This document shows positions 53,553 through 60,562 of a stretch of 64,000 nt of DNA, in pieces (the first letter of the stretch is position 1; every line of letters begins with the position of its first letter). A program made the position numbers and the translations under genes. The notes below the pieces were generated by a model. It saw nothing but the letters and a program-made list of their open reading frames with translations, was not told where the DNA came from and ran no database searches. This DNA comes from JALZVT01 sp964634815 (lineage in GTDB: Bacteria > Pseudomonadota > Gammaproteobacteria > Pseudomonadales > Azotimanducaceae). The stretch lies in the NCBI GenBank assembly GCA_964634815.1, contig CAZWMD010000005.1:1-64000 (forward strand), written 5' to 3'.

Positions 53553-53821
53553 AAATTGCTCCTCAATGGCTTAGAAAAACAGATGGCTCTGCGAGCCAGC
53601 CTCACTACAGCAGTTGATGCAACTATCGGGCCGGATATTTTATCCTTTGTATTCAGACACTTATATTGAATCGCACCTCTACAAGCCAGCGAGAATCAAG
53701 AACAAATGGCGAACCTCACCAGCCCTGTTGGCACCAGGCCTGCAACATACCGAGGTACTCCCAACCCTTGAACGGCGCTACCATAGCTACCCAGAGACAC
53801 AGAAAATATGCGGGAGAGACC
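53553..53821. other. Divergent intergenic region upstream of the NIPSNAP operon
   Basis: A 269-bp noncoding region. The NIPSNAP start has a good ribosome site (GGGAGAG). I see no clear operator or promoter pair. Confidence 0.4.
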
Positions 53822-54160
53822 ATGATTTACGAGATTCGCGACTATCACTATTTGCCAGAAAAATTTGAAGCCTACAAAACCTGGGGCGAAGAGGCAGTAC
53901 CGGTACTCAAGGAAATTTTGGATGTGGTTGGTTTTTACGTAGACACCGGCGAGACCCCCGAGGCCAATGGTACAAACCCGGAAAAGCCTTCAATTGGTTA
54001 CGCCAACATCACCTGGATCATCCGCTGGGACAGTAAAGAAGATCGAGATGCAAAGTTTGGAGACATCATGGCTTCACCTCAGTGGGCCGCGGTGTGGGAC
54101 AAGCACCCAGACCCCAACGGCTACGTTCAAATGCTAAGCCGTTTTACAGAGGCAATGTAA
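53822..54160 (+). CDS. NIPSNAP family protein
   Basis: Small dimeric alpha+beta barrel protein of the NIPSNAP family, whose biochemical role in bacteria is unknown; some ferredoxin-like barrel relatives bind haem. The 112-residue chain has MIYEIRDYHYLPEKFEAYKTWGEEAVPVL, NITWIIRWDSKEDRDAKFGDIMASPQWAAV and a C-terminal MLSRFTEAM. It is the first gene of a four-gene run with spacers of 3, 8 and 0 bp. GGGAGAG lies at the expected distance before the ATG. Confidence 0.82.
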   Translation: MIYEIRDYHYLPEKFEAYKTWGEEAVPVLKEILDVVGFYVDTGETPEANGTNPEKPSIGYANITWIIRWDSKEDRDAKFGDIMASPQWAAVWDKHPDPNGYVQMLSRFTEAM

Positions 54161-54163
54161 CCG

Positions 54164-54571
54164 TTGCATCCGCAGCTACTGCGCCTAATCGAGTCTTATC
54201 AGGTGAGTGTCTCTGAGGCCTTTGCAGCGTTCCTCGACAGCGGACTATGCGCAGCACCTGGTAGCCACATCGAATGGGCGGCCAATGGTTTACCGCACCG
54301 AGGCACAATTTCCTCGGGCGGCGACTATCAAAAACTGGAGTACGGCCTGCACATCGACCGCAATGGCCGACGTGTGGCATTCGACTTTGGAAAAGAGGGT
54401 CAAATCAGCGAGTTTGATGCGTACCGGCTCGAGCAGTATCGCAGCGACAATCAGCGCGCTTGCAGCTTTCGCTCGCGCCGCGAACTGGAACTCGCGTTCG
54501 AGGACGCTGTGAGCAATGGCGAATTGCTGCCAACACATTCACAACGGTTCATCGTGAAACAACAAAGGTAG
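54164..54571 (+). CDS. DUF6896-like hypothetical protein
   Basis: A 135-residue protein starting at a TTG only 3 bp after the NIPSNAP stop. The pattern LRLIESYQVSVSEAFAAFL, HRGTISSGGDYQKLEYGLHID, VAFDFGKEGQISEFDAYRLEQY resembles the DUF6896 group, where an FDFG motif is followed by a Phe-Asp-Ala-x-Arg-Leu block; this family call is tentative. No signal peptide or membrane helix is seen. Its place inside a tight operon with a truncated haemoglobin suggests a related job. Confidence 0.6.
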   Translation: MHPQLLRLIESYQVSVSEAFAAFLDSGLCAAPGSHIEWAANGLPHRGTISSGGDYQKLEYGLHIDRNGRRVAFDFGKEGQISEFDAYRLEQYRSDNQRACSFRSRRELELAFEDAVSNGELLPTHSQRFIVKQQR

Positions 54572-54579
54572 GTATCTTT

Positions 54580-54981
54580 ATGAGCTGGGGAACGGGCGAT
54601 GCAACCTATCGCGCAATGGGGGAGCAGCCGGGTGTCACTGCTCTTGTCGATGAGTTTTACGCAATTATGGAACAATCACCCAGATACAAAACTATCTGGG
54701 ACATGCATCCACCTGATCGAGCAACCTCAAAAGACAAGCTCTCACGTTTTTTGTGCGCCTGGATGGGCGGCCCCCGTTTATACAAGGAAAAGTATGGCGC
54801 GATTAGCATTCCAGGGGTCCACGCCCACCTGCCAATTACCGAACCAGAAAAAAACCTGTGGCTTGATTGCATGAATGAAGCACTTCAAACAATGGATCTG
54901 GAGCCACCGTTTGTCGATTACCTGCTGACTGCGTTAAGCGTTCCCGCCGGGCGGGTTGTCGACGCATGCAGAGCTAGTTAG
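54580..54981 (+). CDS. Group II truncated haemoglobin
   Basis: Small 2-on-2 haem globin; group II members bind O2 and NO and are thought to take part in NO or oxygen chemistry. The 133-residue chain shows EFYAIMEQSP (B10 Tyr), FLCAWMGGPRLYKEKYG, the proximal His region VHAHLPITEPEKNLWLDCM (G8 Trp) typical of group II. The ATG at 54580 follows AAAGGTAGG and is 8 bp after the preceding stop. It ends exactly one base before the TrpF-like gene, so both are probably coupled. Confidence 0.9.
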   Translation: MSWGTGDATYRAMGEQPGVTALVDEFYAIMEQSPRYKTIWDMHPPDRATSKDKLSRFLCAWMGGPRLYKEKYGAISIPGVHAHLPITEPEKNLWLDCMNEALQTMDLEPPFVDYLLTALSVPAGRVVDACRAS

Positions 54982-55641
54982 ATGCCTGCTCCCCGACAAA
55001 AAATTTGCTGCATCAAGAGCCTCGAAGAAGCGCAGCTTGCAATCTACTACGGCGCGCATGCCGTGGGCTTTGTGGCGGACATGCCATCGGGTCCAGGACC
55101 AATCTCTGATTTAGAAATTCGCAATATCGCCGCTGAGATTCCACCGGGCGTTGACACGTTCTTGCTGACCTCCCGAACCAGCGCTGACGCCATCGCAGAC
55201 CATGTGCGTTTCTGTGGCTGCAATACCGTACAGATCGTTCAGCAGATCCCTCCAGATGAATTGGCAAAACTGACCAGTCTCTTACCCGGAACCCGGCGAG
55301 TTCAGGTTGTCCATGTTGAGGGGCTAGAAGCGCTCGATCTCATACCAGCATATGAACCCCTGGTGCATGCATTCTTACTCGACAGCGGACGCCCAAACCT
55401 GGCCATACCTGAGTTCGGCGGCACCGGACGCACTCACGATTGGGAAGTAAGCGCTGAATTTGTGAGACGCAGCCAGAAGCCCGTCTTCCTCGCGGGCGGC
55501 CTCAATCCGCAAAATGTCGCAGACGCCGTTGCCCGGGTTGCGCCCTTTGGGCTCGATCTGTGCAGCGGCATCAGAACCAATGGGGCTCTTGATGAAGAAA
55601 AATTAGCTGCCTATGTCCGCAACGCCTTGGCGTCACCTTGA
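54982..55641 (+). CDS. TrpF-like protein (phosphoribosylanthranilate isomerase family)
   Basis: A 219-residue TIM-barrel protein of the TrpF family. It has KICCIKSLEEA (KICG is usual; here Cys replaces Gly), LLTSRTSADAI, HAFLLDSG (general-acid Asp), GGTGRTHDW, and the phosphate-binding FLAGGLNPQNV. The catalytic Cys and Asp positions are present, so it may be a true PRA isomerase, but it stands in a globin operon, away from trpGDC, and the KICC motif is unusual. It could be a paralogue acting on another sugar phosphate. Immediately downstream of the globin gene; convergent with the next gene. Confidence 0.75.
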   Translation: MPAPRQKICCIKSLEEAQLAIYYGAHAVGFVADMPSGPGPISDLEIRNIAAEIPPGVDTFLLTSRTSADAIADHVRFCGCNTVQIVQQIPPDELAKLTSLLPGTRRVQVVHVEGLEALDLIPAYEPLVHAFLLDSGRPNLAIPEFGGTGRTHDWEVSAEFVRRSQKPVFLAGGLNPQNVADAVARVAPFGLDLCSGIRTNGALDEEKLAAYVRNALASP

Positions 55642-55644
55642 TCG

Positions 55645-55995
55645 CTAGGCGCTCTGGCTCTTCATGATATAGCGCGTAAGTGCTTCCTGAGCCTGTTCGC
55701 GACTGGGGAAGGGTCCTTTCTGGCCTTCTCGGGCAGAAAAGTACCAGCCGTCAGTGTCTTCCTGCAGCCGTTGCTCTGATGTCGCTGCACCAATACCATC
55801 CAGCGTCATCCTGGCCCCAAGAGACAGTCTCTTGCCTATATCCGAGAGTGGCATTTCGACAACCTTGGTGGTGCCGTCGACCCGGCTGCTAACCCGGCCT
55901 ATACCGCTCGCCTCATCAGCCTCAACCACCATGCACAGCCGGCCGTCTTCCAGGAAAAGACGCCCCTCAAACCGATTTACCAAAGCGCTACCCAT
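55645..55995 (-). CDS. Hypothetical protein with DUF6316-like C-terminus
   Basis: Uncharacterised 116-residue protein. The N-terminal half is beta-rich (RFEGRLFLEDGRLCMVVEADEASGIGRVSSRVD) and the C-terminal segment GWYFSAREGQKGPFPSREQAQEALTRYI resembles the DUF6316 domain found in Pseudomonas-like bacteria; that family call is tentative. The ATG at 55995 has AAAGGA at good distance; the longer open frame upstream (to 56082) has none. Its C-terminus is convergent with the TrpF-like gene (3 bp apart). Confidence 0.6.
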   Translation of the reverse strand: MGSALVNRFEGRLFLEDGRLCMVVEADEASGIGRVSSRVDGTTKVVEMPLSDIGKRLSLGARMTLDGIGAATSEQRLQEDTDGWYFSAREGQKGPFPSREQAQEALTRYIMKSQSA

Positions 55996-56162
55996 TGTTT
56001 GTCCTTTGCTCTGTGTTCCAACGCACAAGAAGTGTACGAACCGGGTCTCGGGAAAACTGTGCGTTAGTTCACAGGCTGTCAAGATAACCCACCCCCTCAG
56101 GCGGTCGCATATCCTCGCATGCGTACCTAAACTAGCTATTCATCCACCCTGGTAGCGACTGC

Positions 56163-56834
56163 ATGTCCGAAGCAGATCTTTACGCACCCATAAAGAAGTT
56201 CCTTGAGGCCCAGGGGTACAGCGCGAAGGGAGAAATCGGTTCCTGCGACATCGTTGCTACCCGCCAGACCGATAGCGAAAATTCCATGGTTGTCGTGGAA
56301 CTCAAAAAGCAGTTCAACCTCGCCCTGGTGTTGCAAGCCGTGGATAGATTGCCCCTGGCAGATTCGGTCTACATCGCATTTCGTGTTGGCAAAGGGCAGA
56401 GCGCCAGCTGGCGCACCAAACGCAAACAAGTGCTTGCTTTGCTCCGTCGTCTGGGGGTGGGCCTGCTGACAGTGTCGACAAGAAATCGCGTGGTTGCCGA
56501 ACTCGATCCCCTACCCTATAAACCGCGCGCTGATCGGCGTGGACGTCACCGCCTGCTGAAAGAATTTTCCGAGCGTGTGGGTGATCCTGAGGCTGGTGGA
56601 TCAAGCTCAAAAAAGCGCCTCACCGCCTATCGCCAGGATGCCTTGCGCTGTGCTCGTGAGTTGCAGGGTATAGACGAGCTCAAGGTAAGCAGTGTCCGCG
56701 AACAAACCGCGGTGGAGCGGGCTGGGAACATACTGCGCGATAATCACTATGGCTGGTTTGAACGTACCAGGCGCGGGTACTACAGCCTGTCACCCAAGGG
56801 AGAGAAGGAGCTTGCAGATTGGCCAGAGCTCTAA
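56163..56834 (+). CDS. DUF2161 family protein (PD-(D/E)XK nuclease-like)
   Basis: Predicted protein with a restriction-endonuclease-like fold at the N-terminus. The 223-residue chain shows CDIVATR...MVVVELKKQFN, which fits the D-(E)xK pattern, and a C-terminal winged-helix-like part (VSSVREQTAVERAGNILRDNHYGWFERTRRGYYSLSPKGEKEL). Substrate and function are unknown; a role in DNA metabolism is suggested by fold only. Convergent with the Coq4-like gene (4-bp overlap). Confidence 0.82.
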   Translation: MSEADLYAPIKKFLEAQGYSAKGEIGSCDIVATRQTDSENSMVVVELKKQFNLALVLQAVDRLPLADSVYIAFRVGKGQSASWRTKRKQVLALLRRLGVGLLTVSTRNRVVAELDPLPYKPRADRRGRHRLLKEFSERVGDPEAGGSSSKKRLTAYRQDALRCARELQGIDELKVSSVREQTAVERAGNILRDNHYGWFERTRRGYYSLSPKGEKELADWPEL

Positions 56835-57265
56835 CTCTCGTGGGCCTTCGCATCTACGGTAATCAGCCTGAGCTCGGCAACGCTTAACTCCAACAAATCG
56901 TCTGCAAAGTCCCTGCCATAAAGATTCTTGCTGTTACGGCCACGTCGCCAGGCAGCGAGCGCAGATCTGGGCCAAAACAAATACCCATAAACAAAGGCTG
57001 GCAGGTTAATGAAATAGGCAAACCACTTATCGCTGGTGCCAGAGGCAAGCTCCCAGATTGCAATCATCGCTTCACCTTTAGGTGATGTGGAGTAGCCAGT
57101 GGCCAGGTGATGCAGATCGTGGAGCGGAACAGCACGCTTTCGTGCCGCGCTGTTGTAGAGATAGAACGTTAGAAACCCTAACTTCAGAGGGACCCAGCGC
57201 GCAGAGTAACCACCATCCGATGCAAAACCATTGCTCTCAAAATACCGGGCTCTCGCCTCCCGCAC
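56831..57265 (-). CDS. Coq4-like protein
   Basis: Protein resembling Coq4, the ubiquinone-biosynthesis family that carries a zinc-binding HDxxHx(n)E motif. The visible HDLHHLATGYSTSPKGEAMIAIWE contains this HD..HH..E pattern; recent work on Coq4 relates it to oxidative decarboxylation of C1 of the ring, which is known for eukaryotic members. The start is unclear: a GTG at 57265 gives 144 residues; no ATG is in good register, and the frame continues upstream into the preceding gene. Possibly translated by coupling from it. Another ubiquinone gene, coq7, is at 29338. Confidence 0.65.
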   Translation of the reverse strand: MREARARYFESNGFASDGGYSARWVPLKLGFLTFYLYNSAARKRAVPLHDLHHLATGYSTSPKGEAMIAIWELASGTSDKWFAYFINLPAFVYGYLFWPRSALAAWRRGRNSKNLYGRDFADDLLELSVAELRLITVDAKAHES

Positions 57266-57290
57266 TGAGGCGTGCAGGCCTTTGGTAAAC

Positions 57291-57767
57291 TCAGGCGTTG
57301 TTTTCTGCTTGCTCTGCTTCACCTTCAGCTTCAGCCAGGTTTTCCTGCAGCTCAAGCGAATCAAAGGTTTTGGAGTACAGTTTGAGTTTCGACACGCCGG
57401 TCCATTTAACACCGCCTAAACCAACGGTAATGCGACCAAACAAGGGTTCAATGTCGTTAACGTAGATGGTCAGTCTCGCAGGGCTTCGAGATTTCCTGGG
57501 TTGCTCCCGAACCAGAATCATTCGACCCTTGGAATGCCAATCAACTTCGCCGAATTTAACCGTGGTGCTCGACGCCGCCACCAACGCACTCAGTGTGTCG
57601 GTATACGCCGCAACATGACAAACACCCCAGTCCGGCGTTTCCACTGTTGCTGCATCTACCTTAGTACCGCCCAAATGATGCAGGGCTAATCGAACAGCCA
57701 ACTCTTTGTTCGCCGCTCGTTTGGTGGGGTGGAACAAGACGTATTCTTGAGGTCTACCTGTAGGCAC
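57291..57767 (-). CDS. Hypothetical protein upstream of the Coq4-like gene
   Basis: Unrecognised 158-residue protein starting at a GTG (57765-57767). It contains a folded region (PDWGVCHVAAYTDTLSALVAA, VKFGEVDWHSKGRMILVREQPRKSRSPARLTIYVNDIEPLFGRITV) and an acidic Glu/Ala tail (AEGEAEQAE). No membrane segment is seen. It is just upstream of the Coq4-like gene on the same strand. Confidence 0.55.
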   Translation of the reverse strand: MPTGRPQEYVLFHPTKRAANKELAVRLALHHLGGTKVDAATVETPDWGVCHVAAYTDTLSALVAASSTTVKFGEVDWHSKGRMILVREQPRKSRSPARLTIYVNDIEPLFGRITVGLGGVKWTGVSKLKLYSKTFDSLELQENLAEAEGEAEQAENNA

Positions 57768-57831
57768 TTCGTTTTCCAGAAAATTGTTACGCTAATAATA
57801 CCCTACTGCGCCTTGAGTCTCTCGTTATTAG

Positions 57832-57891
57832 GCATCTCTTTGTGTTTGGACGCTTCTTTTTGTATCCAGAGGCTTCTTTGTGTCCATTTAC
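57832..57891. repeat. Three degenerate 20-bp tandem repeats
   Basis: GCATCTCTTTGTGTTTGGAC, GCTTCTTTTTGTATCCAGAG and GCTTCTTTGTGTCCATTTAC follow one another with a 20-bp period, sharing a GC(A/T)TCT(C)TTT core. They lie in the noncoding stretch between a hypothetical gene and a GNAT gene. Confidence 0.5.
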
Positions 57892-57915
57892 AGGGCCTTG
57901 CAGACCAATTTGTAC

Positions 57916-58539
57916 CTAACAGGCACCATTTAACAGCGATTTTTCCATCAGGATTATCGTATCGGCGACTTCAGGCCGATCATCACCCTCAACAACTGAG
58001 GAATCCGGGGAATCAGTCATCGTGCGACTGACTTCTCGATACCCCCGTGCCTGGTAAAGCGGCACTCCTGCAAGAGTCGCCCCTAGCTCAATCCGCGAAA
58101 AACCAGCGGCACGAGCTGCGTCCTCTCCAAGTTCCAGCAACAGGCTACCAATTCCCTTACGAACCCAGCCCGGATGGGTATACATCGCTCTGATACGAGC
58201 GGCATCCTTCAACGGATTCGCAAAGCTATCGTCACGTCCCGGCGTATGATCACCGCCGTAGAGTGTTTTTCGTCGCCCCCAGCCGCCACAACCGACCATA
58301 ATCCATCGAACGCTGGCGTCGCTGGCAGGATTTGGGGTTTCGGTGATGTCTGGAGCTTCTATGACAAAGTAGGTGCCGTCGTCGACCAGCAACCGATCAA
58401 GACCCATTGAACGGCGTGCTACCTCAATTTCTTCAGGCGTAAGAAACGCTTTCATATTTTCGGCAATTGCCAGGTCCATTAACTCACTGATCGCGGCCAG
58501 GTCGTCGCTTACGGCAGGTCTGTGTCGAAATGTGCTCAT
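57916..58539 (-). CDS. GNAT family N-acetyltransferase
   Basis: Predicted acetyltransferase of unknown substrate. The 207-residue protein shows RHRPAVSDDLAAISELMDLAIAEN at the start, ARIRAMYTHPGWVRKGIGSLLLELGEDAARAAGF (acetyl-CoA loop RKGIGS) and GATLAGVPLYQARGY. There is an inserted loop with two Gly-rich turns (GGWGRRKTLYGGDH). It is divergent from the DUF6435 gene. Confidence 0.88.
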   Translation of the reverse strand: MSTFRHRPAVSDDLAAISELMDLAIAENMKAFLTPEEIEVARRSMGLDRLLVDDGTYFVIEAPDITETPNPASDASVRWIMVGCGGWGRRKTLYGGDHTPGRDDSFANPLKDAARIRAMYTHPGWVRKGIGSLLLELGEDAARAAGFSRIELGATLAGVPLYQARGYREVSRTMTDSPDSSVVEGDDRPEVADTIILMEKSLLNGAC

Positions 58540-58625
58540 TGGGTGACGCCGGGTTGAAATTCGATTAACGACTGCTTCACCGCTAAGCTGGTCTGATGTT
58601 GGCGAACAACATCCAGAGCACTCTT

Positions 58626-58802
58626 ATGGCTTTATTTCGTTTCCGTCGTGATCCCCTGACTAAGCTGAAGAAGAACTACGAGCAAAAGCTGGGCGAGGCT
58701 ATGGCGGCAATGCGGCGGGGTGACATACGTGACAACGCCCGCCTGGTGGCCGAGGCAGAGGCCCTAAAAGCCGAGATCGATGAACTCAATAGAACTCAAT
58801 AA
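58626..58802 (+). CDS. Small DUF6435-type protein
   Basis: A 58-residue basic helical protein: FRFRRDPLTKLKKNYEQKLGEAMAAMRRGDIRDNARLVAEAEALKAEIDEL. This is the pattern of the DUF6435 family (Lacal_2735-like), tiny proteins common in marine bacteria with no known role. The ATG at 58626 is selected; an in-frame ATG at 58596 would add ten residues unlike the family. Convergent with the VOC gene. Confidence 0.75.
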   Translation: MALFRFRRDPLTKLKKNYEQKLGEAMAAMRRGDIRDNARLVAEAEALKAEIDELNRTQ

Positions 58803-58829
58803 CGGCAAGGATTAGGGCCTGCAGGGCGG

Positions 58830-59222
58830 CTAAGCCGGGCGATGAATACCACAAATTTTGTGGCCATCGGGATCGAGAAAGTAGCAGAGGTGCATGACGC
58901 CCATGCTGCCTTCGCGAGGACCGGGGGGCTCTTCGATACTGCTACCACCATTTGCAACAGCAACGTCGTGTAACTCTTTAACTTGCTCTGGCGAGTTGCA
59001 AACAAAGCCAATGGTCGATCCATTGGCAACGGTTACAGGTTGGCCGTTGATCGGTTCGCTAACGCTGAACGTTGAGCCCTCGTGCATGTAAAACAGCCGC
59101 GTTTGGCCGGTGTCGTTCACATTTTCGATAGGCTCAGCGGCCCCAAGTACACCCAGTACTGCGTTGTAAAAGGACTTGGTTTTCAAGATGTCGTTCGACC
59201 CGATCATCACGTGGTTTAGCAT
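58830..59222 (-). CDS. VOC-superfamily protein (glyoxalase-like)
   Basis: A 130-residue VOC fold protein. HVMIGSNDILKTKSFYNAVLGVLG forms the first module and a C-terminal HLCYFLDPDGHKICGIHRPA the second, as in glyoxalase/bleomycin-resistance/fosfomycin-like proteins. Metal ligands cannot be fixed from the motif alone. Substrate unknown. It stands downstream of aqpZ. Confidence 0.87.
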   Translation of the reverse strand: MLNHVMIGSNDILKTKSFYNAVLGVLGAAEPIENVNDTGQTRLFYMHEGSTFSVSEPINGQPVTVANGSTIGFVCNSPEQVKELHDVAVANGGSSIEEPPGPREGSMGVMHLCYFLDPDGHKICGIHRPA

Positions 59223-59254
59223 TGGTTTGCTCCGATAGCTTTCAAGTTAGTAAG

Positions 59255-59286
59255 CGGCTAGTTTTTGGATCAACAAAGACTAGCCG
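59255..59286. terminator. Hairpin between aqpZ and the VOC gene
   Basis: CGGCTAGTTTTT and AAAGACTAGCCG pair over 12 bp with one G-T wobble around an 8-base loop. It stands 27 bp downstream of the aqpZ stop, the right place for a terminator, but no T-run follows on the minus strand. Confidence 0.45.
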
Positions 59287-59313
59287 TTTACGAGCACTTG
59301 GAGCAACTATCGA

Positions 59314-60012
59314 TTAAGAATCGTCGGTTTCTGCACCCAGCCATTTGTAGGTTGCGCCAGCCGCGATTGCACCCAGCAATGGCGCCACCCAGAACAACCA
59401 GAGCTGACTGAGCGCCCAGCCACCAACAAACAAGGCAGGGCCCGTGCTCCGAGCCGGGTTAACAGAGGTGTTAGTAACCGGAATACTGATCAGGTGGATT
59501 AGCGTAAGACCAAGTCCAATGGCTATTGGAGCCAGCCCCGCTGGTGCTCTGCTGTCGGTCGCCCCCAGAATGATGATCAAGAACATAAAGGTCATGACAA
59601 ATTCTGTAATCAACGCAGCAGTCATGGTGTACTCACCCGGCGAGTGCGCGCCATAACCGTTTGATGCAAACCCGGCACTGACATCAAATCCGGCCTGACC
59701 TGAGGCGATCATATAGAGCACAAAGGCGCCGAGAATTGCGCCAAGCACTTGAGCCACAATATAGGGTCCCAGCTTAGTTGCTTCAAAACGTCCACCAGCC
59801 CAGAGACCAAGTGACACTGCCGGGTTCAAATGACACCCCGATATATGGCCAATCGCATAAGCCATCGTCAACACCGTTAAACCAAAGGCAAGCGATACAC
59901 CCAGCAAGCCAATACCTACGTCCGGAAATGCAGCCGCCAATACCGCGCTGCCGCAGCCTCCCAAAACCAACCAAAACGTGCCTAAAAATTCGGCGCCTAA
60001 TGCTCTTGTCAT
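59314..60012 (-). CDS. aqpZ: Aquaporin Z
   Basis: Inner-membrane water channel. The 232-residue protein has six hydrophobic helices and both NPA boxes: HLNPAVSLGL and SVNPARSTGPALF, with the conserved Arg after the second NPA. The N-terminus TRALGAEFLGTFWLVLGGCGSAVLAA is typical of AqpZ, not of the glycerol facilitator. The ATG at 60012 has GAGGGT at good distance; a start at 60039 is less likely. Upstream on the same strand is a globin-like gene. Confidence 0.95.
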   Translation of the reverse strand: MTRALGAEFLGTFWLVLGGCGSAVLAAAFPDVGIGLLGVSLAFGLTVLTMAYAIGHISGCHLNPAVSLGLWAGGRFEATKLGPYIVAQVLGAILGAFVLYMIASGQAGFDVSAGFASNGYGAHSPGEYTMTAALITEFVMTFMFLIIILGATDSRAPAGLAPIAIGLGLTLIHLISIPVTNTSVNPARSTGPALFVGGWALSQLWLFWVAPLLGAIAAGATYKWLGAETDDS

Positions 60013-60152
60013 AGCAATACCCTCATTTTCGAAGATCACTATACAAACACATTCATCACCCGGTTTAGCTCTGGACAGAGGAGCCCTTACGGCGTTTTTA
60101 CACTCACCTGCCTTTTCTCAATTGGTATAAAAGTTTCAGACTTAACACTCGA

Positions 60153-60560
60153 TCAACGACTCGAGTGCTTCTCAATAAGCTCGAGCAGCAAACTGATTTG
60201 GGCGTCCCACACCGAGTTAGTCTGTTCAGTCCAGGCGGATGAGCTGTACGACTGAGTTACGTCCTTGCACGCACAAAACAGATGGCCATACATCGGCAGC
60301 AATGCGCCATAACCTTCATGGTTTGCCACCTCAAATTTGAAATACAACTCCAGATTTTGCAGGTCTTCATCCATGAGCAGGCTCATCACCTGCTCCATCA
60401 TACGTCCGCGAATCAGATCGTCGGTGTGTTCCAGTAACTCCCTGGAATCTGGACAGAGCTCAAAATAGCGCGCAAAAACCAATTCGTAGATGTCGGAAGC
60501 GGATTCGGCCGCAACGGCCAGCGAGTCAACGAGCGGCTGTAGAGATTCGCCCACGACCAA
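60153..60560 (-). CDS. Globin-like protein
   Basis: A 135-residue all-helical protein that resembles single-domain globins: SDIYELVFARYFELCPDSRELL (A-C helices), a candidate proximal His in FEVANHEGYGALLPMYGHLF, and a C-terminal SSAWTEQTNSVWDAQISLLLELIE. The pattern NHEGYG...Y..F is like the F-G region of flavohaemoglobin-type globins. This is fold resemblance only. The start is a TTG (60560) or a GTG two codons later; it begins 2 bp after the radA stop, so it is probably coupled to dnaB-radA. Confidence 0.5.
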   Translation of the reverse strand: MVVGESLQPLVDSLAVAAESASDIYELVFARYFELCPDSRELLEHTDDLIRGRMMEQVMSLLMDEDLQNLELYFKFEVANHEGYGALLPMYGHLFCACKDVTQSYSSSAWTEQTNSVWDAQISLLLELIEKHSSR

Positions 60561-60562
60561 AC

